Below, piece after piece: positions 1 through 7,079 of a DNA stretch of 37,780 nt. A program made the position numbers and the translations under genes. Numbering within the stretch: position 1 is the first letter of the stretch; the number at the start of each line of letters is the position of its first letter. The DNA is from an uncultured Roseburia sp. GTDB lineage: Bacteria; Bacillota; Clostridia; Lachnospirales; Lachnospiraceae. The DNA is taken from positions 1-37,780 of the forward strand of contig CAKNLF010000010.1 of the NCBI GenBank assembly GCA_930989305.1, written 5' to 3'. The notes under the pieces were generated by a model, which worked only from the letters and a program-made list of their open reading frames with translations, was not told the DNA's origin and ran no database searches.

Positions 1-2303
1 ATTTTATGGGTCCCTTTCAGAATTTTTTCCGGAGTAATGGGAAGCTCCTGGAACCAGACGCCGCAGGCATTGTAAATAGCGTGGGCAATGGCAGGAGCGG
101 AGGTATTTACTACCACTTCGCCGATGGATTTCGCTCCGAAGGGCCCGGTTTCTTCGTAGCTCTGGGCAAATTCCACATGGATATCACCTACGTCGGTCCT
201 TGCGGGGATCTTGTACTGCATAAAGGAATTGCTGTAATTTCGGCCCTTTTCGTCATACCAGATATCTTCAGTAAGGGCCATGCCAAGTCCCTGTACGATT
301 CCTCCTTCGGTCTGTACCCGGGCAAGAGCCGGGTTGATCACTGTGCCGCAGTCTACAGTGGCGTCATAGGAGAGAACCCGGACAATTCCGGTTTCCGGAT
401 CCAGGTCGATCTCGGCTGCTCCCGCCATAAAAGGCGGAGGCGAGGTAGGAGAAGTATGACTGGCGGAAACGGTCAGAGCAGGGGCGGCGATACGCATGGA
501 CTGTGTGGCGATGTCCTCCAGGGTGATCTCACGGCCGTCCTCGGGAACGGTAACCTTTTCCCCGTCAAAATACAGGGCCTGCCAGTCCGGTCTCTGCAGG
601 ATCATGGCGGCGGTTTTCAGGATGTTTTCTTCCATCTGCTGGCAGGCCTGGACTACCGCCATACCAGTAACATAGGTAGTACTTGATGCATAGGAACCGG
701 AATCATAAGGGGAGGTATCCGTGTCTACGCCGGTTACAACAATATTGTCAATGGAAGTCTGCAGGCAGTCAGCTGCCATCTGAGCCAGGATGGTATCGCA
801 CCCTGTGCCCATATCCGTACATCCTACATTCAGATTGTAGAATCCTTCGTCAGAAAGTTTCAGAGTGACGGACCCCACATCTACAAACGGAATGCCGGAG
901 CTTTGCATTGCCATGGCGATCCCTTTGGCACGGATATGTCCGTCCGGCATGATACGGCGGTAATGTCCCTCTTTCCAGCCGATCATGTCTGCTGTTTTTG
1001 TCAGACATTTGTCCAGGGTGCAGCTTGTATTTTCCAAGCCAAAGTAGGAATGCAGGATATCACCCTGGTGTACCATGTTTTCCATCCGAAGCCGGACCGG
1101 ATCCAGACCGAGGGTGTGGGCCAGGCGATTTACAAGGGACTCCAGGGCGAAAATGCCCTGAGTCGCTCCGTATCCCCGGTATGCCCCTGCGGACATATGA
1201 TTGGTGTACACTACGTCAGCCCGGAAAGAAAATGCTTCCGGCCGGTACAGAGAAATGCTTTCTTCCGAGGTCAGGGGAACAGTAGTGGGACCGTGTTCGC
1301 CGTAGGCTCCTGTATTGGACAGAGAATAGATGGAGATGGCCCGGATGCGTCCGTCCTTCATGGCTCCGATTTTCGCGGTGATCTCCATTTCATGTCTGGG
1401 AGAGGAAGCGATAAGAGATTCCTCTCTGGTAAACAGGATTTTGGCAGGACGGCCTGTTTTCAGAGTAACGATAGCCGGATACAGTTCGGATACCGCCGTC
1501 TGTTTGGCTCCGAATCCTCCGCCGATACGGGGCTTGATGACCCGGATACGGGATTTTGGGATATCCAGAGCGTTTGCGGCGATCCGGCGTACGTGGAAAG
1601 GCACCTGGGTGGAGCTGACAATGGTCAGCCGGCCAAAGGCATCCATCATAGTATAGGTACGGAAAGTTTCCATCATGGACTGCTGGCAGGCAGGCGTATG
1701 GTAGGTCTCCTCCAGAACGATATCACAGTCCGCCATAATGCTTTCGGTATTTCCCCGGGAACTGGAAAGAGAGGCGCACAGATTGCGTTTGTTATCTGCG
1801 TGGCAGCTTTCCACAAGACAGTGCCAGTCCTCTTCCGGATGCACCAGTACAGGATTGTCCTTTGCGGTATGGATATCCAGCACCGGTTCCAGTACGTCGT
1901 ATGTGACTTTGATCAGTTTTTTGGCCCGATCTACCGCCTGTTCACTTTCGCCGGCAATGATGGCTACTGGATCCCCGCAGAAACGGACATGGGCATCCAG
2001 GATATACCGGTCGTAAGGGCTTTCCTCGGGATAGGTCTGACCTGCCATGGTAAAACGTCTGTGGGGGACATCTTTATAAGTCAGAATGCATACAATGCCG
2101 GGGACTTTCATAGCCGTTTCCGTGTGGATTTCCCGGATCATGGCGTGAGCATGAGGACTTCTCAGCAGTTTTACACAGAGACAGTCCCCGGGAGCAATGT
2201 CATCGGTGTAAACCGGCTTTCCGGTTACCAGTGCCATGGCGTCTTTTTTCATGACCGGATGATTCACATAGGTAAGTGTTTTATTTGTGTTCGGATATTT
2301 CAT
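1..2303 (-). CDS. Xanthine dehydrogenase-family molybdopterin-binding subunit (3' end cut by window edge)
   Basis: This is the large, molybdenum-cofactor subunit of a molybdenum hydroxylase, which oxidises purines or other N-heterocycles with water as oxygen donor. I read 767 codons from ATG at 2303 (GGGAG upstream) without a stop to the window edge. The family is usually about 760-780 residues, so only a few C-terminal residues are missing. Visible landmarks are the cofactor-binding loop GGGFGAKQ at about residues 261-268, AYRGYG at about 374-379, and KSIGE near the end, whose Glu at about 729 fits the catalytic base. The FAD and 2Fe-2S subunits are not in view and may lie further left, downstream of this gene. 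Xanthine is the likeliest substrate, but related enzymes act on nicotinate, CO or aldehydes, so the substrate is inferred. The opposite strand carries long open frames that are only shadows. Confidence 0.9.
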   Translation of the reverse strand, partial: MKYPNTNKTLTYVNHPVMKKDAMALVTGKPVYTDDIAPGDCLCVKLLRSPHAHAMIREIHTETAMKVPGIVCILTYKDVPHRRFTMAGQTYPEESPYDRYILDAHVRFCGDPVAIIAGESEQAVDRAKKLIKVTYDVLEPVLDIHTAKDNPVLVHPEEDWHCLVESCHADNKRNLCASLSSSRGNTESIMADCDIVLEETYHTPACQQSMMETFRTYTMMDAFGRLTIVSSTQVPFHVRRIAANALDIPKSRIRVIKPRIGGGFGAKQTAVSELYPAIVTLKTGRPAKILFTREESLIASSPRHEMEITAKIGAMKDGRIRAISIYSLSNTGAYGEHGPTTVPLTSEESISLYRPEAFSFRADVVYTNHMSAGAYRGYGATQGIFALESLVNRLAHTLGLDPVRLRMENMVHQGDILHSYFGLENTSCTLDKCLTKTADMIGWKEGHYRRIMPDGHIRAKGIAMAMQSSGIPFVDVGSVTLKLSDEGFYNLNVGCTDMGTGCDTILAQMAADCLQTSIDNIVVTGVDTDTSPYDSGSYASSTTYVTGMAVVQACQQMEENILKTAAMILQRPDWQALYFDGEKVTVPEDGREITLEDIATQSMRIAAPALTVSASHTSPTSPPPFMAGAAEIDLDPETGIVRVLSYDATVDCGTVINPALARVQTEGGIVQGLGMALTEDIWYDEKGRNYSNSFMQYKIPARTDVGDIHVEFAQSYEETGPFGAKSIGEVVVNTSAPAIAHAIYNACGVWFQELPITPEKILKGTHK

Positions 2304-2358
2304 AACAGGATACTCTCCCTTGCAAGATAAATATAGCTTTGTAATGATTATGTTAAGA

Positions 2359-2389
2359 CCAGTATACTAACTGGCGGGGTAATGGTCAA
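2359..2389 (-). promoter_or_regulatory. Promoter of the molybdenum hydroxylase gene with overlapping inverted repeat
   Basis: On the minus strand there is a -35 TTGACC (2389-2384), a 17-base spacer and a -10 TATACT (2366-2361), about 55 bases before the ATG at 2303. The -10 lies inside an inverted repeat at 2359-2374 with arms CCAGT and ACTGG. That is the right place for a repressor site, but the regulator is unknown. Confidence 0.7.
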
Positions 2390-2622
2390 TAAAAGATGTC
2401 TGTCAAAGCCGGAGGAAACTCTGTGGAAAAAATAACAGTTTTGACGATGAAGGTTCGGAAACCAGAAAAAACGTATTGTGAAATATACACAAAAAAAGAT
2501 GTGAAAAAAATACATATTTGAGCACACTTTTGGACAAATATCACATATAATAATAACCGTAAAAACCCCCAATACATTATATAGTTTTTTGCTATACCCC
2601 ATAGTAAAAAATACCTTCTCCT
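2390..2622. other. AT-rich noncoding stretch
   Basis: This is part of the 486-base gap between the molybdenum hydroxylase and Na/phosphate symporter genes. It holds no open frame with a ribosome binding site. It is very AT-rich, with A-runs and a weak hairpin at about 2580-2595 (TATAG, T-run loop, CTATA). A TATAAT-like hexamer occurs at about 2548 on the plus strand without a convincing -35. I see nothing else definite. Confidence 0.5.
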
Positions 2623-2658
2623 AAAAAAGACAGCAGATCGACTGGCTGTCTTTTTTTT
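2623..2658. terminator. Bidirectional rho-independent terminator
   Basis: A perfect 12-bp stem (2623-2634 with 2645-2656) has a 10-base loop and is flanked by A-runs on the left and T-runs on the right, so it can work on either strand. On the minus strand it would be a second terminator behind the symporter gene. On the plus strand no upstream gene needs it. Confidence 0.8.
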
Positions 2659-2728
2659 GTCCCGAAAACAAGGCCCTTCCGGAAGGGATTTTTTTAAAGA
2701 CATCTTCTGCCCTGACTGGGGGAGACAG

Positions 2729-2774
2729 AAAAAAGGATGTGCCAAAGACTTTTTCAAAGCCGTGGCACATCCTT
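2729..2774 (-). terminator. Rho-independent terminator of the Na/phosphate symporter gene
   Basis: A perfect 12-bp stem (2774-2763 with 2744-2733) starts 16 bases after the stop codon. On the minus strand it is followed by a run of six T. Confidence 0.85.
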
Positions 2775-2789
2775 AATAAATTTCCGGGA

Positions 2790-4412
2790 TCAGCGTTCCT
2801 TCAGAGAGTAGGCAATGTTGGTGGCGTGATCGGCACACCGTTCCAGATCTGTTACCAGATCGGAGAAAACCACACCGCTCAGGGGATCGCATTCCGAGCA
2901 CATAAGCCGGTCAATATGTTTGTCGATCAGGTCTTTTTCCTGTTTGTCCACCTGTTTTTCCAGAGCTTCCATTTCATCCAGCAGACTGTAATCTTCCGTC
3001 TCAAAAATATTCAGTGACAGGTTGACTGCTTCCAGCGTATCATGAGACATTTTTTTCAGTTCTTTTACAGCAATCTGAGACAAATTGGCTTTTTTGCTCT
3101 TCAGGTACTCTACATATTCAATAATGTTCTCCGCGTGATCGGAGAGACGTTCAATGTCCGTAATGGCAATGGTCATCTGGGACAGCCGCCGGAGGTTTTC
3201 CGAGGTCAGATCCATGAACCGCAGGGTGGCCATGCTGTTGGAAATAGAATGGGTCAGGATATCTACGGTTTCCTCCCGGTCTTTTACAACGGCCACTTTT
3301 GAGACATTCTGGGTGAAAAAGCCATCCAGAGCGCACCGGAGATTTTCCTCGGCAATGTGTCCCATACGAGTGATCTCAAGCTGAGCCTGATGAAGGGCCA
3401 CAGTAGGAGGCACTTTTGTGATCTGGTTCATATAAATAAGAGAACGTTCTTTGTCCCGCAGGGTTTCTTCCTCTTTGACCGGAATGATCTTTTTGGACAA
3501 AGCAATGATCTTGTTTGTAAAAGGAAGTTCTATCAATACGGCAACGATAGCGAAGATCGTATGGGTATTGGCAATCTGGCGTCCGATGTCGTTTGGCGAA
3601 AGCCCCTGTATCCATGTGAGGATGATGGGGAAAATATTGATCAGGATGATCAGTATGCCCGCGCGGAAAAGGTTGAACAGCAGGTTCAGGATCGCCGCGC
3701 GCTTCCCGTTTCGGTTGGCGGTCAAAGAAGCCAGGATATTAGGCGTAACAGAACCGATGGCCGCGCCGATGACCAGATAAACAGCTACGTTATAGTTCAG
3801 CAGTCCCTGAACGGCAAATGCCTGGAAGATGACTGTTGAGGAAGAAGAACTCTGCAGCAGCGCAGTAAAGGCAATACCGAAGATAACTGCAAGCGCAGGG
3901 TTGTCCAGAGTGGAAAGAAAATTGATGAAGCCTTCGCTTTCGGAAAGAGGGGCGATGGCGTCCTTCATAAGAGTAATTCCCTGGAACAGCATACCGAATC
4001 CCATGATAACGGATCCTACGTGGCGGATGAACGACTGTTTGATAAACAGGAACATTACGGCTCCTCCGAAAAGCAGAAGAGGCGTGAACGCGCTGAGATT
4101 AAAGGCAGTGATCTGCGCAGTGATTGTCGTTCCGATGTTGGCGCCCATGATAACGCCGATAGCCTGAGCCAGGTTCATCATGCCGGAGTTTACAAAACCG
4201 ATTACCATAACGTCGGTGGCAGAAGAACTCTGGATCAGCATAGTCATACCAAGACCTACCAGTACGGCAATGATCTTGTTTTTGGTGGCGTGTTCCAGAA
4301 TGGTCTGCAGATTGTCTCCGCATGCGTTGCGCAGGCCGGAGGACATGATCGACATACCAAACAGAAAAAGTCCCACCCCGCCCAGAAGTGAAAATATTTC
4401 AGCAATAGTCAT
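2790..4412 (-). CDS. Na/phosphate cotransporter family protein with C-terminal PhoU-like domain
   Basis: This is a membrane sodium-driven phosphate symporter of the NptA/PNaS type, 540 residues. The N-terminal half contains the two family repeats, each marked by a QSSS motif (QSSSAT at 61-66 and QSSSSS at 187-192) within hydrophobic helices. Residues from about 340 to the end are a soluble, helical PhoU-like domain. I chose the ATG at 4412 because AGGAGA lies 9 bases upstream; an in-frame ATG at 4442 would add ten residues but has no such site. The gene is monocistronic, with its own terminator and a phosphate-box-like repeat array upstream at 4491-4540. Phosphate as substrate is inferred from the family and that array. 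Confidence 0.9.
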   Translation of the reverse strand: MTIAEIFSLLGGVGLFLFGMSIMSSGLRNACGDNLQTILEHATKNKIIAVLVGLGMTMLIQSSSATDVMVIGFVNSGMMNLAQAIGVIMGANIGTTITAQITAFNLSAFTPLLLFGGAVMFLFIKQSFIRHVGSVIMGFGMLFQGITLMKDAIAPLSESEGFINFLSTLDNPALAVIFGIAFTALLQSSSSSTVIFQAFAVQGLLNYNVAVYLVIGAAIGSVTPNILASLTANRNGKRAAILNLLFNLFRAGILIILINIFPIILTWIQGLSPNDIGRQIANTHTIFAIVAVLIELPFTNKIIALSKKIIPVKEEETLRDKERSLIYMNQITKVPPTVALHQAQLEITRMGHIAEENLRCALDGFFTQNVSKVAVVKDREETVDILTHSISNSMATLRFMDLTSENLRRLSQMTIAITDIERLSDHAENIIEYVEYLKSKKANLSQIAVKELKKMSHDTLEAVNLSLNIFETEDYSLLDEMEALEKQVDKQEKDLIDKHIDRLMCSECDPLSGVVFSDLVTDLERCADHATNIAYSLKER

Positions 4413-4490
4413 AATTTTTTTCTCCTGTAAAAAAGTATACACTACTATATTAGCAGTCTTTTTTTCATTTGTCTGTATTTCAGAAGAAAA

Positions 4491-4540
4491 AGTAAAACTT
4501 TAGTAAAATCTATATGAAATTAATGTAAAATAAGTGAAAA
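4491..4540 (-). promoter_or_regulatory. Pho-box-like direct repeat array upstream of the Na/phosphate symporter
   Basis: Read on the minus strand, five hexamers sit at exact 11-base intervals: TTTTCA, TTTACA, TTCATA, TTTACT and TTTACT, each followed by a 5-base spacer. This matches the TT(A/T/C)ACA repeats with about 5-base spacing described for Bacillus PhoP. The array ends 79 bases before the start codon. No good -10 is evident; TACAGA at 4477-4472 is the best candidate. PhoP control is inferred from the pattern and the gene's function. Confidence 0.6.
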
Positions 4541-4612
4541 TATTGGTAACTATGGCGGAAGGAAAAGAAGTGCTGTCTGGATATCAGAAATGTTGTAAAA
4601 AAGCATAAAAAG

Positions 4613-4657
4613 ACCGGAACTGCCCGGATAAAGAAATTCATCTTCGGCAGTTCCGGT
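4613..4657 (-). terminator. Rho-independent terminator of pncB
   Basis: A perfect 12-bp stem (4657-4646 with 4624-4613) lies 15 bases after the pncB stop. On the minus strand it is followed by TCTTTTTAT. A short T-run also follows it on the plus strand. Confidence 0.85.
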
Positions 4658-4671
4658 ACCTTTTTATTACA

Positions 4672-6150
4672 TTACGCCTGATCCGATGTCTGAGAATATT
4701 TCGCTTCGCTGAGCTCCGCAAAAACACGGTTTTTCAGGTTATAAAGTTTGTCAGACAGATCGACGTAGATTTCAGCCGGATTGACAAAACGCAGGTTCTC
4801 GTTCCAGAGGGTAGCCTTTTCGCGATTGCAGTGTTCCTGCATTTCCATTACGGTAGGAGACGTATAGACGCATTTACCTTTGTCAAAAATAGGGATCAGA
4901 AGCTCTTTCATTGTATATGTGCCGCCTTTTAACAGGGTACGTTTCCATGTGGCATTGGGATCAAAGAGCATAAGATCCTTTTGAGGATCAAAGGTTTCCT
5001 CAGCCAGACAGATCAGATCAGCCTTGATCTTGCCGGATGCCTTTTCATAAATACGATATACGGTTTTGTTGCCGGGATTTGTGATTTTTTCCACATTCTC
5101 CGAAAGTTTTATCTTGGGGATAAAGCTGCCGTTTTCGTCCTGGATAGCAGCCAGTTTGTATACGCCTCCGAAAGCCGGACAATCCCTGGAAGTGATCAGG
5201 CTGGTGCCTACGCCCCAGGAAGTGATCGTAGCGCCCTGGCTTTTCAGAGATTCGATCAGGTATTCATCCAGGTCATTGGACGCGGAGATTACAGCGTCTT
5301 CAAAGCCTGCATCATCCAGCATCTTTCTGACTTTTTTAGAAAGGTAGGCCAGATCGCCGCTGTCCAGGCGCACGCCGTAGTTTTTCAACTGGACCCCTTC
5401 CTCTTTCATTTCCCGGAATACCCGGATGGCGTTTGGAACGCCGGATTTTAAAGTGTCATAGGTATCGATCAGCAGGATGCAGGCATTGGGATAAAGCCGG
5501 GCGTAAGTTTTGAATGCGGTATATTCGTCATGAAAACTCATGATCCAGCTGTGGGCGTGAGTGCCCTTTACAGGAATGTTGAACAGCTGGCCCGCAAGTA
5601 CGTTTGATGTGCCGCAGCATCCTCCGATCACGGCGGCTCTTGCGCCGTAGATGCCGGAGTCCGGTCCCTGAGCCCGGCGCAGTCCGAATTCCATTACCCC
5701 GTCATTTTGCGCCGCGTGACAGACGCGGGCCGCTTTGGTGGCAATGAGACACTGGTGATTGATAATGTTCAGAATGGCGGTCTCGATCAGCTGGGCTTCC
5801 ATGATAGGAGCAACCACTTTGATGATGGGTTCTCTTGGAAAAATGACCGTTCCCTCCGGGACAGAGTAGATACTGCCGGAAAAACGGAAGTTGCTGAGAT
5901 ATTTCAGAAACTCTTCATTAAACATATTAAGACTCCTCAGATACCGGATATCATCCGGGGTGAACTGAAGGGTTTTGATATACTCAATGACCTGTTCCAG
6001 CCCGGCGGCAATGGCATATCCGCCATGGCACGGGTTTTCACGGTAAAAGGCGTCAAATACCACCATATCTTGTTTCCCTGTTTCAAAATACCCCTGCATC
6101 ATCGTGATCTCGTACAGATCAGTCAATAATGTTAAATTTAATGTTCGCAT
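4672..6150 (-). CDS. pncB: Nicotinate phosphoribosyltransferase
   Basis: This cytoplasmic NAD-salvage enzyme converts nicotinate and PRPP, with ATP hydrolysis, to nicotinate mononucleotide. It is 492 residues, normal for the long Gram-positive form. Family marks are TDLYEITMMQGYF near the N-terminus, GTHAHSWIMSFHDE (which should contain the phosphorylated His), RLDSGDLAYLS, and the ligand-binding stretch with SWGVGTSLITS. The ATG at 6150 gives the classic N-terminus, although the ribosome binding site (GGTAAAG) is weak. The gene stands alone, divergent from the membrane protein gene at 6391. An inverted repeat overlaps its likely -10 region. The NAD-pathway repressor NiaR is encoded in this window at 21777-22307 and is a plausible regulator, by inference only. 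Confidence 0.95.
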   Translation of the reverse strand: MRTLNLTLLTDLYEITMMQGYFETGKQDMVVFDAFYRENPCHGGYAIAAGLEQVIEYIKTLQFTPDDIRYLRSLNMFNEEFLKYLSNFRFSGSIYSVPEGTVIFPREPIIKVVAPIMEAQLIETAILNIINHQCLIATKAARVCHAAQNDGVMEFGLRRAQGPDSGIYGARAAVIGGCCGTSNVLAGQLFNIPVKGTHAHSWIMSFHDEYTAFKTYARLYPNACILLIDTYDTLKSGVPNAIRVFREMKEEGVQLKNYGVRLDSGDLAYLSKKVRKMLDDAGFEDAVISASNDLDEYLIESLKSQGATITSWGVGTSLITSRDCPAFGGVYKLAAIQDENGSFIPKIKLSENVEKITNPGNKTVYRIYEKASGKIKADLICLAEETFDPQKDLMLFDPNATWKRTLLKGGTYTMKELLIPIFDKGKCVYTSPTVMEMQEHCNREKATLWNENLRFVNPAEIYVDLSDKLYNLKNRVFAELSEAKYSQTSDQA

Positions 6151-6195
6151 AACTTTACCGCACGCAGATGCCGCATGCGCTCCTCTCCGAAAGTA

Positions 6196-6212
6196 TATAA
6201 TTAAAAATTATA
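6196..6212 (-). promoter_or_regulatory. Inverted repeat overlapping the presumed -10 of pncB
   Basis: Seven-base arms TATAATT and AATTATA are separated by AAA. On the minus strand the repeat provides a TATAAT about 57 bases before the pncB ATG, with no good -35 at 17 bases. It may be only AT-rich promoter sequence, but it is also positioned like an operator. Confidence 0.4.
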
Positions 6213-6328
6213 CTCTTTTTTTTGAAAAGTACCAGCTTTTTTCTATGATTTTCCGGAATTTTTCCAAAAGGAAGTTCGGATATCCGGGGAAAATATAGGG
6301 TTTTTACATATTAAAAACATGTTTCTGG

Positions 6329-6357
6329 TTGAATCGTTTTGAAAAGTTTGATATACT
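6329..6357 (+). promoter_or_regulatory. Promoter of the DUF4190-like membrane protein gene
   Basis: TTGAAT, a 17-base spacer and TATACT lie about 33 bases before the ATG at 6391. This is close to the sigma-A consensus. Confidence 0.75.
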
Positions 6358-6390
6358 GTATGCAATAATAAACGAACGGGGGATAAAGCT

Positions 6391-6819
6391 ATGGACGAAA
6401 ATAATATCTATAACAACAATCCGCAACAGAATGATAACTCCGGCAGTGCTGGCAATAATACGGTATTCCCGGATCCGGTATATAATGATCCGCAGGCAGA
6501 CAGAAATACATATGGTGGAAACGGCGGGCAGCCTTCCAGAGGACCAGAACAGGGATCAGGATTTGCGATCGCTTCCCTTGTATTGGGTATTGTTTCCATT
6601 GTGCTGTTCTGCGCATCCATTAACATCGTAACGGGTATCCTGGGTATCATTTTCGGAGCGATTTATCTGGTGAAAAAATATCCGGAAAAACGTGGAATGG
6701 CTCTGGCCGGACTGATTCTGAGCATTATTTCCATCGCCCTGTATGTGATCCTTCTGATCATCGGCATCGCTACAGGAATTTCCGCGATCAACTCACTGGA
6801 TTATTATAATACATTCTAG
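6391..6819 (+). CDS. DUF4190-like small membrane protein
   Basis: This 142-residue protein has no assigned function. Residues 1 to about 53 are polar, rich in Asn, Gly and Pro, and probably disordered and cytoplasmic. Two hydrophobic segments follow: about 58-92, a long glycine-containing stretch, and about 104-130. A short basic loop with KKYPEKRG lies between them. This order matches the DUF4190-type proteins common in Firmicutes. The ATG follows GGGGGATAAAGCT, a good ribosome binding site. The gene has its own promoter and terminator and no functional link to its neighbours that I can see. Confidence 0.8.
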   Translation: MDENNIYNNNPQQNDNSGSAGNNTVFPDPVYNDPQADRNTYGGNGGQPSRGPEQGSGFAIASLVLGIVSIVLFCASINIVTGILGIIFGAIYLVKKYPEKRGMALAGLILSIISIALYVILLIIGIATGISAINSLDYYNTF

Positions 6820-6829
6820 AGCAGATAAG

Positions 6830-6884
6830 GGTGTCTTTTTCAACGCATGTTGAAACGTGCGGGAAAGAGGCACCTGTTTTTTTG
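6830..6884 (+). terminator. Rho-independent terminator after the DUF4190-like gene
   Basis: A roughly 12-bp outer stem (GGTGTC side at 6830, GGCACC side ending 6874, with two G-U pairs) encloses a second 6-bp stem. Seven T follow after one G. Confidence 0.75.
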
Positions 6885-6890
6885 GGCCGG

Positions 6891-6920
6891 TTGACAGAAA
6901 ATGCTGAGGCATGATATAGT
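6891..6920 (+). promoter_or_regulatory. Promoter of the NEAT/FMN-binding surface protein gene
   Basis: A perfect -35 TTGACA (6891-6896), an 18-base spacer and TATAGT (6915-6920) imply an untranslated leader of about 150 bases before the ATG at 7080. The leader contains a GC hairpin at 6934-6958 followed by a T-rich run, then the palindrome at 6967-7002. Confidence 0.75.
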
Positions 6921-6966
6921 TAGCGTGTATTAACTTGCGCGGAAAATAAATGCGCGGGTTTTCTTT

Positions 6967-7002
6967 TTGGTCATTAGTTAGTTATAACTAACTAATGACC
7001 AA
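6967..7002. promoter_or_regulatory. 36-bp perfect palindrome in the leader of the surface protein gene
   Basis: The 36 bases read identically on both strands with no central spacer; the half-site is TTGGTCATTAGTTAGTTA. It lies about 40 bases downstream of the expected transcription start. It also follows a hairpin (6934-6958) plus T-rich run that could act as a weak terminator. Its length and perfection suggest a dimeric or tetrameric repressor site, for example TetR or MarR type, or a transcribed cruciform-like stem. No known consensus is recognised. Confidence 0.7.
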
Positions 7003-7079
7003 TATTATCAATTACAGAGGTGTTAAGGCGCGAAAACGCTGAACATACATGAAAAATATAAGAAAAGGAGAAACAGGAT

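Noticed and set aside
903-2330. 475-residue open frame on the plus strand
   Set aside because: It lies opposite the molybdenum hydroxylase gene, has Cys/His/Phe-rich low-quality sequence and no family motif. The minus-strand reading has all expected motifs.
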